Shown here one piece after another: positions 1-10,726 of a DNA stretch of 64,000 bases (its first letter is position 1; every line of letters begins with the position of its first letter). This DNA comes from Tanypteryx hageni (taxonomy: Eukaryota; Arthropoda; Insecta; Odonata; Petaluridae). The position numbers and the translations under genes are program-made. Where the stretch lies: positions 25,521,840 to 25,585,839 of the forward strand of contig CM054116.1 in the NCBI GenBank assembly GCA_028673005.1, written 5' to 3'. Below the pieces are notes generated by a model that searched no databases, was not told the DNA's origin, and worked only from the letters and a program-made list of their open reading frames with translations.

Positions 1-860
1 ATCTGCTTAGGAATAAAATTTAGAACGCCATTAACTAATTTTTTACCCAATTATATTCTCTTTGATTCGACTTGAAGAAAAATTGTTTTTATTAAACTGG
101 TAAGCCATCACTTTGAGTTCAAGTTTCCTCACTTTTATGCCTATATATACAACAGTCTCAATTTCCGTTCTTTGACTGCAGTATATTCTTACAAAAAGTT
201 AAGGCGAATGATTTTTCGAGCTTTAGCGAATGACGGTCACCAAAAAACTTACTCTAAAATGTAAAGGGCTAATGGAGGAAATCAGTTTCATTGTTTTGGA
301 ACAGAATGAGATGCAAGCACGTGATCGATTGACTTTTGAAATATCTGGTGATACGCTGCAACGCAACCACATCAGGACGAAAACCGACAGACGATCAAAC
401 CATCAGATGTTTAACTAGACGAGGAACTCAGAATTAAATAAACTTTTAATTTTAATCAAAAGTAGAGATCAATATTGAAACCGGCATTTTTTCACTGAAC
501 TGAAAAAGTTTTTGTTTTTGCTTTGAGTGTTGCAATCACTCACGTAACATATACTTTTGCATTACGGAGACACTGGCCAGCTTCCCGTACCATAACTTAG
601 CACCATTCGAAATAAATAAAGCCGAAAGTTGTTCGGATTCCCTTATCCTATTCACTCAGATAGTCCGTCCATTGCTGACACTTGGATCGCATCTTCGGAA
701 AGAGCGTTTAGAAAGAGCCGAGATCAGGAGGCTCTAATTGTTGCGTACGTGTTTTGCCATCATCAGCAGCCGATCATTAAACCCTCGCCCCCATTGCACA
801 AATGCACGCTAACGGACACTTCGTGTTCCATTCACGTCACTTCCAGTCCGCGCTTCGCTC
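1..860. other. 3' flank of the Rx gene, mixed AT-rich DNA
   Basis: No open frame here looks coding. On the minus strand this stretch lies directly downstream of the Rx stop codon, so part of it should be 3' UTR. The first 350 bases below the stop (about 510-860) are less AT-rich than what follows. No repeat or transposon end was noticed. Confidence 0.5.
445..456 (-). terminator. Candidate poly(A) signals for Rx
   Basis: Two adjacent ATTAAA hexamers read on the minus strand, about 405 bases below the Rx stop. The nearest canonical AATAAA on that strand is at 88-93, roughly 770 bases below the stop. Either could end the transcript, and the sequence does not decide between them. Confidence 0.25.
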
Positions 861-1466
861 TCAAGCCATTTGAAGTCCTTTGCTTATGGATTCCACGTGC
901 TCTTTTGCCTTGAGCCTGAGTGTGGCGATACTCGAGCTCCTCGGGTCTCCCGCCCCGGGCGAAGGTGGGGCGGGCAGCGAGGCCGGGGGCGGCGTCTGCT
1001 GCTGCGGCTGTGCAGGTGACGTGGCACCAGTGACCGCCGCGGTCACTGCCGCTGCCGTCGCTGCGTCCAGCGTCATCTTGTCGGGGGCGAGAGGGGACGC
1101 GACTAGGTAGGAAGGGTATCCCGCTGGGGGATGGGCCAGGAACCCGGGCAGTGCGTGGGACAGGGCGGCGGAAGAGGCCGCCGCCGCCGCGAGGATCGAA
1201 TGGGCGTGGTGATGGGCGTGGTGGTGCGGGTGAGGGTGATGGTGATGGTGGGGGTGGTGGTGGGGATGGTGGTGGTGCGGTGGCGGAGGTGGGGGCGGAG
1301 GCGGTGGCGGAGGGCTGAGCCAGGGATCGACTGGCAGAGCGAGGCCCCCGGCTCCCGAGGGCCTCCCCAGGGCGGCCACGGCCGTGGAGTATTCGCTCAG
1401 ACCCAACCTTGCCGCTTCCATCTTTTCCTGCCTTCTCCACTTTGCCCGGCGGTTCTGGAACCAAAC
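861..1466 (-). CDS. Retinal homeobox protein Rx/Rax, last coding exon (partial gene)
   Basis: This exon encodes the last 201 residues of a paired-class homeodomain transcription factor that in animals specifies eye-field and anterior brain tissue and acts in the nucleus. It opens with VWFQNRRAKWRRQEK, the end of homeodomain helix 3 from position 47. The phase-0 boundary at 46/47 is a known paired-class intron site. LPVDPWLSPP lies near residues 44-53. Next come a 12-proline run, a His-rich stretch (about 64-89), an Ala-rich part, and ALPGFLAHP with YPSYL. An OAR domain (SSSIATLRLKAKEH, about 177-190) ends the protein. The LPVDPWLSPP, ALPGFL and OAR motifs match insect Rx as I remember it, which separates it from Arx, Otp, Vsx and Uncx. 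The first 46 homeodomain residues and the N-terminus are not in this exon and were not found elsewhere here. The high GC content leaves other frames open by chance. Confidence 0.93.
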   Translation of the reverse strand, partial: VWFQNRRAKWRRQEKMEAARLGLSEYSTAVAALGRPSGAGGLALPVDPWLSPPPPPPPPPPPPHHHHPHHHPHHHHHPHPHHHAHHHAHSILAAAAASSAALSHALPGFLAHPPAGYPSYLVASPLAPDKMTLDAATAAAVTAAVTGATSPAQPQQQTPPPASLPAPPSPGAGDPRSSSIATLRLKAKEHVESISKGLQMA

Positions 1467-1490
1467 CTGAAATGTAGAGAAAAAGAGGAG
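1467..1490 (-). other. Splice acceptor and polypyrimidine tract of the Rx last intron
   Basis: Read on the minus strand, a T/C-rich run ends in ACATTTCAG and is followed at once by GTTTGG, the first codons of the Rx exon. Reading through the acceptor without splicing gives a Q then the VWFQ motif, so the intron is phase 0. This acceptor sets the 5' limit of the coding exon. Confidence 0.88.
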
Positions 1491-4400
1491 TGTCATATGA
1501 TGTATTTGCGAGCTTTATAAAAGGGATGTGAACCTTGATAAATGAAAAAATAAAGGAATGGTCTTTATTACCATGTTATCATTCGCTTGTGGATTTTGAA
1601 ATGTTCGCGTTTTAACGCATGCGCCTAAACACTACGCGGTATTGAGGAAATTGATATTTACCTCAATAAGTGAGAATTAAAATATATATATTTTAATCAC
1701 ATTTATGTGCAAATGAAACTAACCTACTCACATCTCTCATAAGTTTTCGTTTTCAATATAAAAATCTGTTCGCAGCGCTCCGTATTAATATTTTTGGTGA
1801 ATCTATTATAAAGTTCTAATAGGCATTGAGAAAACGTAGATAAACTACTCATGATTCGAATTATTAACTTCGTCATTGTTAGAGGACTAACGAGAAGGAC
1901 CTGATTAATACCTGACCTATGGTGCCGAGGCGAGTGAGTTAGTAACACGCTTTATGAAAATTGAAAGTATTGGAAAACTAGAATGCAGAGAGGATGTAAG
2001 GACGGTGGATGAAGTGGCCAAGATCTGAGGAGCTGTGCAAGAGGCAAAATGTAGCTTCGCCTCGCCTTCTAATTGTTTTGCCACCAACAAATTAAACAAT
2101 CGGTGAACCGAGTTACCCAATTACTACTACATTACACCGCTTATTATCATGACTCATTTCTGGTATTGAGAAGGAGATATATAGAAGGGTGGATTTTCCT
2201 CTATTTCCGTCCATTTAACACAAGCACCTATCCTTCCTCTATTTGTTCCTCGCATTTTATTTCATTCCTGATTTAGTTATATTGCTACTTTCTTCTGCAT
2301 CTACCTTTTACATCGAGAATCATGACCACTAAATAATTATCTGTGTATTGAAGAAATAAATTTCTTTATGAGTGTCATTACTGCATACTTATGAGGCGAC
2401 CGGCTTGAACGTGAACGTCACGAAAAGGGAAGTAGTTTGCAGGAAAAATTTACATTTATTGGAGGCAGATGGAATCAAATTTATTGTCGTAAATGGGTAA
2501 AAGTTTACTTCTATAATAGGAAATCCAAAATTTCGGATTAGCGACAATCTCATCGTGAATAAACTTTAAACGGAAAATTGATGGAGTCCTTGTAAAAGTC
2601 TAAAAAGCAGAATTTATCCGAAAAAGCCTTTAATTGTTCCGGGAAAGTATTTTAAAGGTGTCTTTCGGATTTTAATAGGCAGATGAGAAAAAGTGATAGA
2701 GCAGTAGCAGCTGTTTCACCTGAGTTGACTCCCGGGTATTTCGGAAATCCATATATAGTTGTTACCTGCTGATTTTTTAAAAATGTTTACAGACACTGCA
2801 ATCAACTTTAAGGGCAATAAGTTTTTTAGTAAGATATTTGGACTACCATCTTTTAAAATAACAAATTTTATTTTTATTAGTTAAAATTTAATTCATCCAG
2901 TGTACGAAATATTTTTGTGCCAAAATTTCAAATGATTGACGCGGCAAAATAAATGTAATGAATATTTTATTAAATGAAAGTTTATTCTGATTCAATGATC
3001 GATGTATATTTCTATGGAAAACTTTCATAAAGCAGTATATCGAGGAATAGAAATCATAGGAGTAGTTATAATTTTGGCGGACACAGATTTGATTTCGTTT
3101 CAATTTTTGGATCCACCTCAAAACCTATCACAACATAATTCAAAAAACAAGTCTTTGAAAGCAAACCGAATTCGATTATAAAGCCGCTGTATTGATTTTA
3201 AAATTCTTATGCCTGATAGTCTGGCACTTTTGTAGTGGTTCATGTTGAGATAGTACGCCAAAGGCGCAAGAAACTCTGCTGAGTGAGTGCACTAAATTTT
3301 ATTCAATTACGATTTACATTTTGAAATATAAATGCCAAAAATCTATTATTTATGCATTTTTCGTTCTACCGGTAATTCTATGCGACTTTATAGCTCTTTT
3401 TCGAACGGTTGCAAAAAATTCTGCCGTTCATATTCCTCGCATATATGAGGCAAGTGTAAAACTCATACTCCGCACCTACTGCAGATGCTTTTTCTTTAAA
3501 TTCAATACTGATTATGAAATCATGCTCTGCTGCTTGTATCCGCTTTTTCGGCATTTCACATTTAATGCATTCAGTTTATTTTCTACGAGATTAAGACCTC
3601 GAGATTTTCCCCCATTTTTATCACTCGAGTCACCATTTTGTTTTCCTATCTCGTATCCCTCTTCCTCTCATTTAAAACCACTTCAAGTGCTCCCCTTTCC
3701 TTCTATCCACATCCCTCCCTTTTCCCCCTCAACCTTCATTATTCCTCCGTCATCTCCTGTTTGTTTCTCTCGGAGTCTCCACCCCACCCCTCAATCCAGA
3801 CTCCCTTGCTTACTTATCCCTCCTCCGCTCCACCGCCAACATCCCCCGACTCCCTCTCCGAATCTCCTATCTTTCTTCCAATCTTCTTCTTCCTCCGCCT
3901 CCTCCTCTCTCCCCCCGTCGCTCCCATTCCTTCTCCTCCTCCCCCCAGGAGAGTGCCTCAAAAACTCGCCAGTTACGGCCAAATTGGTTTTGAACTGATA
4001 CATTAATTGACAATTTAGCGCAATTCTTTCGCGAGGGTAATGGCTTGCCGAAGCTGTCTCAAATTGGGAAAATCTAATAAAAACTTTCAGAAAAGCCTTG
4101 GCCTGAGAGACTTTGGGGTAAGGGAGAGGAGGGTTAGAGAGAGAGAGGGAGGGAGGGAGGTTGGCGAGGAGGTCGAAGGAGAAAGGAGGATGTTGGGGGA
4201 GGAGGCAGGGAGATGGGCTCCAGCGATGGGATTGGTGGAAGGGGACGAGAGAGATAGAGAGAATGGAGCGGGGAATGGAGGGGGGGAGGGGGAGGCGAAG
4301 AACTAGGGAAGGAGGAAGAGGTTGCCGGAGGAGGCTGATGGGGAAAGAAAGAGAGGGTCTCAACCGATAAAAAACTGTAAGGGAGGAGGGGGAAAAAGAG

Positions 4401-4633
4401 AGTGGATATTCGAGGTAAAAGCGTAAAAAAGACGAGAATTTTCTTTAGGGAGCTGGGAGTCGCAGGAGATGGGTATTAGGCGTTGGGTGCAGTTGGCTAT
4501 TCGCTAGGGAGAGTTGGGCGAATGCAGGGGGCTTGCATGTACTGGTGACACTCCTTCGGTCACGCGTGAATCGCGACACGATTACCACTTTATAATCCAC
4601 TGCCACTGCCCTACGAATCGGAGAAAGATTCAT
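1491..4633. other. Non-coding DNA, probably Rx intron
   Basis: AT-rich with no credible coding frame up to about 3600. It then holds a CT-rich block at about 3640-3955 and a GA-rich block at about 4100-4440, separated by roughly 150 bases of ordinary sequence. Open frames over these blocks are low-complexity artefacts (Ser/Pro/Leu on one strand, Glu/Arg/Gly on the other). Confidence 0.6.
3640..4440. repeat. Adjacent polypyrimidine and polypurine blocks
   Basis: About 315 bases dominated by C and T on the plus strand are followed, after a short spacer, by about 340 bases dominated by G and A. Because the two are roughly complementary in composition, a single strand could fold back loosely on itself. 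It is simple sequence with no fixed repeat unit. Confidence 0.75.
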
Positions 4634-4790
4634 ATAATAATAATCCGTCTTTATTGAGGGCCATATTTAGACATGCCAATTCTTACATGTAACCCTGTTA
4701 TGTAAAACACGAACGTCCATGCCCTAGGCGGGATTCGAACCCGCGACCTTAGTATCCGCTGGCAGATACTCTAACCACCCGTCTACGAAG
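4634..4790 (-). mobile_element. tRNA-derived SINE
   Basis: On the minus strand there is an RNA polymerase III promoter like that of a tRNA: box A TGGTTAGAGTA (4767-4777) and a perfect box B GGTTCGAATCC (731-741 of the 4 kb block, i.e. 4731-4741) inside a paired T arm. After the tRNA-like head comes a body of about 75 bases that is not tRNA. It ends in an (ATT)n tail at 4634-4644, the usual order head, body, short-repeat tail of a SINE. The seven bases after the T arm do not pair with the bases before the D arm, so this is not a working tRNA gene. GGAGAAAG-like sequence lies on both sides and may be a decayed target duplication. The family is not recognised. Confidence 0.75.
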
Positions 4791-6249
4791 GAGAAGGAGA
4801 TGAAGGAACATGGATTCACAGTGACGTATCTCAAATAAGTAACACCAAAATTGATTCAAATACTCTTCATCAGGTGTTTCATTTTGAAGTCTATGGCCAT
4901 TTTCCATAATTTCGTTATTTGTCTAGCATCGAATAAGAGATTTCGTCGACATTTGACTTTGTTGGGATTACCGGTTTCCTTTTGATATTTCGATTTTCTT
5001 GTCTGCTCTTTCTTTACTTTGAGACCATATCCTCAAAGAGATATTTTGCCAACAAAACTCTTTGCCTCATAAGAAGACGGAAAACCTTAGGTCTCTCGAA
5101 CTCAAACCCTTTTCGTGCATTCTTACCAATTTCATCCAAATCATTGTTAAGATCGAATTTTGCCTCGAGTACTTTCGATCGTTTACAACTAGTATCCTGT
5201 TACTCTTTTATTAATAATTTCATAGTTTCTGTTACTTTTGTAAACTATCATTGAATTAAACGTGTTATAATTATAATGACATTTTCCCAGAAAAGAATCA
5301 TAAACATTTTGTTGAAAAATGAAAAATTAATATTAAAAATGAAAAATTAGAGAGTATTTTTTCTGTTACTTATGCTAATTGATAGTATTTATTATTAATT
5401 CGGAATCTGCCATAGACTTATGTAACGATCCAAACCTAAGACATTATTTCATCAGCATAGATATTTTTACAAAACAGACGAAATATTTTGAATTAAAAGA
5501 AACTTTTAAATAAGTTATTTCAATAACGGAAAAGTTTCATATAGATAGAATTTTGGCAGTGCCGATGAATTCAATAATGGATTCCGGTTGGCTCTATGTC
5601 TAGAAAAATCTTCATTTATATATTGCCCTTTAATTCGACGATTGATATATTCAGAGCAGATAAATATCCTTACCGATTCTCACTTTTAGTTTTATTTACT
5701 AATAGTTATCCCTGCTGGTCTTGGGAAAACGCGAACTCTTATTTTACATGATAATGTTTATTGATAAGATTTTTAAGATTGATATAATGATTATCAACAA
5801 GTGTGTAATGATCTTTATTTGCTTTTAATTTATTTTTCTGTAACCCTTAGAATTCATTAAAGCGTATTAATCATTTGTGAGATATTTCACTGAGTGGGTA
5901 CATTCCGTCACATTGTTATCCTAGACTTTAATCACAGATATTTGATCAATTAAATAATATAATTTTCACTATATTTTAAAAATTATATTGTCTGTCTTCA
6001 AAGTTTAAAATTTATTCAAAGAGAATCCTTTTTAAAAAATTGATAAATTGAATAAAGGAACAAGCATTTTGGCGAGAATAAATTTCAGCGCATCTTAAGA
6101 CAAATTCAAGAAGAAATTTAAACGTACTTGTTAATTTATTTATTACTACGTAAAAAGTAAAAGAGTGGCTAGGAAAAATCGAAGGAATGCCATCGAGTTA
6201 TTGGGTGATTTATCTTCTTGGAAGCCATGAGTAGATGGATGGTGGGGAA

Positions 6250-6290
6250 AGCGCCCCGGGCAAGCGCTGATAACTAGGGTCGGCCCTGAG
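6250..6290 (-). mobile_element. Possible hAT-like transposon end (solo)
   Basis: Read on the minus strand the sequence starts CAGGGCCGACCCTAG and soon reaches GCGCTTGCCCGGGGCGC, the style of terminal repeat seen in many animal hAT elements. No matching inverted end was seen to the left, so it would be a truncated or solo terminus. Confidence 0.25.
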
Positions 6291-7439
6291 AGGAACTATT
6301 TGGTGATATGAAGAAATACAAAAATGTCATTGATCATAGCACAACTGAGATTTTGCAGCACTCTGATATTTCACATGCTATTGGTTGGAGGAAATACAAA
6401 AAGGAATGCTACACAAATGAAGAAACTTGCAGCTTCTTCTAAAGAAGTAACATCTTGAATTACATGAACATACCTAAATGAAATAGCAAGTGAGCCCTAT
6501 GTGAAGAGAAGGATCTTGAGAGGAAATTTTCAGTATGTAAGGAAAGTTAACCAATTAGAATTTCAGATAAGTACAAAAATGGCAAAGATGAGACAAGGAG
6601 GGTTGATTCATTCTAAGATTTTTGTTGTGGTTTGACTACATATATCAGTTAACTACTATGTTTTATCTACCAAGTTCGTTTCCAAAAGAAATTATAAGAA
6701 TGTATTCAATTGGTACCTTTGCTATTTGCGGATCCCAACAGCTTTTGTGTGAGTCACCGTAGTACTGATTATTTATCTTAACGAAAAGTTGCAGACATCA
6801 ATTTTGTGAGACGTAAAGTCGGTAAACCTCATTCGACACAGGTTTTGAGCTCGCATATGTGTAAGTATTTTTCTATATTAATGTCCAATAAGTTAGAAAA
6901 TCTTCAGGTGGATTTTGAGCAGTGAAACATTAACCATATTTTTTAAATTAAATTTAGGCGGTGATATTCATTGAACCATTTTTCTCCTCTATTCTTCTCT
7001 GCCATTCCATGCCTAACCTCGTCATTTTTTGTGTCACAGCTTTTGTCATCAATTCACTTGAATATTACTACTCATCCTGCTCAACCGCAACTTCACCTTT
7101 CTATCCTTTCCCTCCGCATCCTTCTTCAACTGCAGTCCTCTTTCTACCCTGTCAGTTCTTTTCCTCTCTTACTTCATTCACCTTTTATTTGCGCGTGCTT
7201 TATTCAACCTTTGTTTCTTTTTTTCATGCTCGATCGACACTCTGCCATGTCTCTACTTTAATCAATAAAAATGATCCGTAAGACGCTAAATGAGTGTATA
7301 TTAGTATCACTCCTTTTGTAATAGATGGAGCAAACATTGTTTTTAATCACGGCGGAATGTTTCTTGCGTTGTTAATTTAAACGATTCGTACCTTGGAGAG
7401 AAGAGGGACACGATTTTAGAAAGCGCCCCAACGTGTTAC

Positions 7440-8230
7440 GTTTATACCCCGAGCACACATCCGTATTCAATCACATCTACCCTTGCAAGCGTTGCTCCCG
7501 TTGCCTTGACAACCTCCCGTACCGCCTCTCACCCCTTCCTCTGCCCCCAACCCACGCCCAAACCCTCAACCTCGTTCATCCCTCCGGCAGCCCTTTTAAA
7601 AATGGAAACTCGTTTCATATGAGGATTGACGAAAATGTTATAACGTCTAGGGCGGAATTCTTTTGGAAATGCATTTACCTACGCTCCCCTTTTTTGCGCC
7701 CTTACTCCACCCCCGCCTCTTTCCCTTCTCTCCTCCCTTCCCAACCCCCTCCCCTTCTGCTCCCCTAGCCCCCTCCCCTCTCCCCCTCTCCAATTTCCTA
7801 CCTGACCCTTTCTCACCTCATCCCCGTCCTGCTCCTCCCTCCACTCCTCCCTCCGCTCCTCTCTCCCCTCCTCCCTCCGCTCCTCCTTTGCCGCTTCCAA
7901 TCCCATACTGCCCGCCCCTCTTCCCGTCTTTCCATTTCCCCCTCCCACTCTCATCTCCATTTTCCCCCACTCCACTTCCTCTCGGCTTTTTCCCTTCCCA
8001 TTCACCCTCATTCATTTTGTCAATTTCAGTCAACTCGTTTGAATAGAAAAACAACGAAATTATTCCCGCCTCCCCTTCCTCCCACTTTCCTTCCGACTTC
8101 TCTTCTCCCCCTCCCCTTCCCATTTTCATCATCCCCCTCCCCATCTTTTCCGCATGAACCCATTGTCTCTCCATATCTCTTCCCTCTCCTTTTAACTCTG
8201 CCATCTCAAAAAAATCTCAATTTCCGCCCA
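7440..8230. repeat. CT-rich low-complexity block
   Basis: Cytosine- and thymine-rich sequence, densest at 7700-8220, with runs such as CTCCTCCCTCCGCTCCT repeated imperfectly. It leaves several Pro/Ser/Leu-rich frames open on the plus strand and Glu/Gly-rich frames on the minus strand, none of which looks like a protein. Confidence 0.75.
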
Positions 8231-8820
8231 CCCGCGCTTTATGCTGCCTCGGAGTGACGATCCGTTTCGCCTGCATCGTAAAGGTACCCTCACTCAACGG
8301 TTGCTGTATTTTTAATATATGAAGGTGTCTTTGATATCGCTTGCTTCATTCATTTGATGGTAGCTCTGAAATGAAATTAATTTCTATATCAGATGTTGCC
8401 AATGCAGCGGGAAAGGTCTGAAATTACAACCTATGCATTAGAAACCATTATTTGCCTAGCTACAAATAAAGATTTATGGAAAACATACGCAAACTATCAA
8501 TAGAAATAAATGCTTTATTAAAAACGCCACATGTAAGTTTCTTCTGTGAAATTGTACATACCGTCGTTTGAATCGGGGAGAACCGAACCTTTCTCAGGCC
8601 ACCATATTTTCCCTTTTCGACGTAAATCACAGGAAAAAGCCCTTTGATTTATTTTTCAGTGGGATCGATGTTTCAGTGACGGTTTTGCTGACACTGCAGC
8701 ATCTCACGCATCAAATTATCTCATCACTGATCATTTTCAAAATTTTAAGAAATTATTTTAGTGATCCCATTAGGTTTTATTTACGCAGATCTCGTTTTTA
8801 TACTTCCATCTAACTTGCAG

Positions 8821-9270
8821 CCCGCGAAAATATTTGTATGCATTGGCTGTTTAATTTTGTGTTTGCCATACTTCCATAAAACACTAACCAAGAATTTACG
8901 AATGCTATCAGAAGTAATAATACAAATTTACGGCATTCGCACTCCATATTACGGAATTGGGAGTGATAAATCCGCAAGGAAATGTTTAAAGGAGCTTGAA
9001 GGTACGTTTTTTATGGACTCGAAAAGTGAAAAGTTGATGCTAGAAAAAAGCAAAGAAGCATTGAATACATTTGAAGAGAAATTAAAGGCTAATCGGGTAA
9101 AGTATGAGAAGGATCAGTTTGACAAAATTTGGGAGTGTAAGGTTGAAGGCTACAAAATCAAAGGCAATGGGGAAAAAGACAAACATATCGAAGACCTTTG
9201 CATAAAAGTAACTGGATGGATAATTTGCATAGCCAATGAAAGTTTGAAAACCCAGCGTATTTCAGCTTAA
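8821..9270 (+). CDS. Probable terminal exon of an unrecognised protein
   Basis: A frame of about 149 codons with balanced, non-repetitive composition, unlike the low-complexity frames around it. It is preceded by a good acceptor (TTATACTTCCATCTAACTTG then CAG at 8818-8820) in phase 0. The stop at 9268-9270 is followed six bases later by AATAAA. The product begins PAKIFVCIGCLILCLPYF, a hydrophobic segment that could be a membrane span or buried core. Next comes KNLRMLSEVIIQIYGI and YYGIGSDKSARKCLKEL. After that is a Lys/Glu-rich, probably helical part (MLEKSKEALNTFEEKLKANR) and a tail with several cysteines. I do not recognise the family. The frame is also open back to 8761, so the exon could start at another acceptor near 8790. 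No upstream exon was found. An old retrocopy or a viral-type insertion is the main alternative. Confidence 0.5.
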   Translation, partial: PAKIFVCIGCLILCLPYFHKTLTKNLRMLSEVIIQIYGIRTPYYGIGSDKSARKCLKELEGTFFMDSKSEKLMLEKSKEALNTFEEKLKANRVKYEKDQFDKIWECKVEGYKIKGNGEKDKHIEDLCIKVTGWIICIANESLKTQRISA

Positions 9271-9275
9271 AGAAT

Positions 9276-9281
9276 AATAAA
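9276..9281 (+). terminator. Poly(A) signal after the 8.8 kb exon
   Basis: A canonical AATAAA starts six bases after the stop codon at 9268-9270. Such a short 3' UTR is unusual but possible. In AT-rich DNA the hexamer alone is weak evidence; its position after the only convincing open frame in this part is what makes it worth listing. Confidence 0.35.
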
Positions 9282-9741
9282 AAACGAACAATGATCGAAC
9301 GATGATTATGATTAAGTTTTTCTATGATGATAAAACTTATATTAGAATTTTTTCATGGAATAGAATTATTCGATTCATATCTGCAAAACATATTCGAATC
9401 TCTTGTCCGTTCCACATATTCGACCATTGTCTTCAATTTATTTTATGGCCCCAGCTGTACTACCATTTAGCAGAATTAGGGAATGCTATTACGTTATTTG
9501 ATCTATTTAGAACCTAGGCGCAATGGTTTCCTTTTCGGGTTTGCATTCAATGCCGTGGCCGGAGAACTAATAATTTACTTATGAGTGGTGCGGAGTAATA
9601 TTTACAAATTTAATTTTGTATGAAACTATATTTTCTGGATCTGCTTTAACGGTCTCAATCAAATTAATTAAATAGCAGACAATCAGTTGATTGATTTTTT
9701 GAAATATCAAAACAAAAATGTTGTTGAATCTTGATATCTTA
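9282..9741. other. AT-rich DNA, nothing identified
   Basis: No coding frame, repeat unit or transposon end was noticed between the 8.8 kb exon and the hAT-type element. Confidence 0.5.
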
Positions 9742-9749
9742 CTATATAT

Positions 9750-10046
9750 CAGGCGTGGCCAAGCCTGCTTACCCTCAGAGCCGCATATGATAATCTTCCT
9801 GAGTTCAAGAGCCACAAGGCACACATTTTGCGCACAAAAATGTACGAACAGTAAACATAATTTGTATTCAAAACAATACAGAGAGACTGCATGTCCATTT
9901 AGCATCTCCAAAACGTCTCACTCGCACTGCGTTATTGCTTTCTGAGGTGATAAGTCTTGATACACTCTTGAGTGTAAGTGAATAAGAGCCGCACCTTAAG
10001 TTAAAAGAGCCGCATGCGGCTCGCGAGCCGCGGTTTGCCACCCCTG
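9750..10046. mobile_element. hAT-type MITE with 8-bp target duplication
   Basis: A 297-bp element. The left end is CAGGCGTGGCCAAGC; the right end, read inward on the other strand, is CAGGGGTGGCAAACCGC, followed by the palindrome-like GGCTCGCGAGCC. CAGGGGTGGCCAAAC-like ends are typical of animal hAT elements. It is flanked by perfect 8-bp direct repeats CTATATAT at 9742-9749 and 10047-10054, the target-site length made by hAT transposases. GAGCCGCAT-type words occur near both ends. There is no transposase, so it must have been moved by a related autonomous element. The intact target duplication suggests it is not very old. Confidence 0.88.
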
Positions 10047-10230
10047 CTATATATAAAGGTTATAATTCTTTAAAAAATACGTATTTAATCCTAAATGATG
10101 ATAGGCTAGGTCAAACGACGGCAAGAAAATTGATTGATCACAGCCGAGGGAATTTACTATTTTACTTGGATAAGAGAAAATTACAGATTTTGATAAAGCC
10201 AGGACTCGGAGCCGTTTCTTGTAAGAAGGA

Positions 10231-10323
10231 ACAGACAGACAGGCAAACAGACAGTGATCACATAAGCACGTTTTTGCAGTTAAGAGTACGTGCTTATATG
10301 ATCACTCTGTTTGTCTGTCTGTG
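10231..10323. repeat. Long hairpin with CAGA/TCTG arms
   Basis: The left arm (10231-10271) runs ACAGACAGACAGGCAAACAG and then TGATCACATAAGCACGT. The right arm (10288-10323) starts ACGTGCTTATATGATCA and ends in CTGTTTGTCTGTCTGT. The arms pair almost fully apart from a few mismatches and a short gap, around a 16-base loop. This may be a small foldback element or a hairpin transcript; nothing shows which. Confidence 0.7.
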
Positions 10324-10726
10324 AAAAATCAATTTTTTCTTTTAAGAGGCATTCGGAAAATTCCTTATGAATATTATCAGTCTACGAATTTTCCAACGAT
10401 TGGATTTCCCCGGCAGTTCATAGCTTTTCCAATAGGTGGCTTCAAAGTCGGAACTTACAAAAATTTGAAATGCTATTGGAAGCTAGAGGAGTGAATTGTT
10501 TTCATTGAAGGGAAGGTCTAGTGAGTATCTACATTTCAACGTAGCGGGGAGGCAAACTAGAACCTGAAAATATTATTTTTAAACAGCTTCCAGCTCTTGC
10601 TTTAGCAAGGATACTTACGTGTTTTTGTTTCTTTTATTTTAAAGTAAAGTTATTAAAGTCGCATTGCATATCTAAAAAGTGTAAAACGCCAGAATTAAAA
10701 ATGTATGTACATTGAAATTATCTGTA

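Larger units (their letters stand above)
4791..8800. other. Non-coding, mostly AT-rich DNA
   Basis: Nothing coding can be supported. The stretch contains an isolated hAT-like terminus near 6290 and a CT-rich block from about 7440 to 8220. One short frame at about 6299-6442 reads as non-repetitive protein but is too short to identify. The last 80 bases run into the acceptor of the exon that starts at 8821. Confidence 0.5.

Noticed and set aside
832..1520. Other open frames over the Rx exon on both strands (210, 129 and 76 codons)
   Set aside because: GC-rich repeats leave several frames open; only the frame with the homeodomain and OAR motifs makes biological sense.
4711..4785. Functional tRNA gene
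   Set aside because: The T arm and box B are good, but no acceptor stem forms and the tRNA part continues into a SINE body with an (ATT)n tail.
6299..6442. Short frame reading FGDMKKYKNVIDHSTTEILQ and on
   Set aside because: Composition is protein-like, but it is under 50 codons with no start, splice site or known motif.
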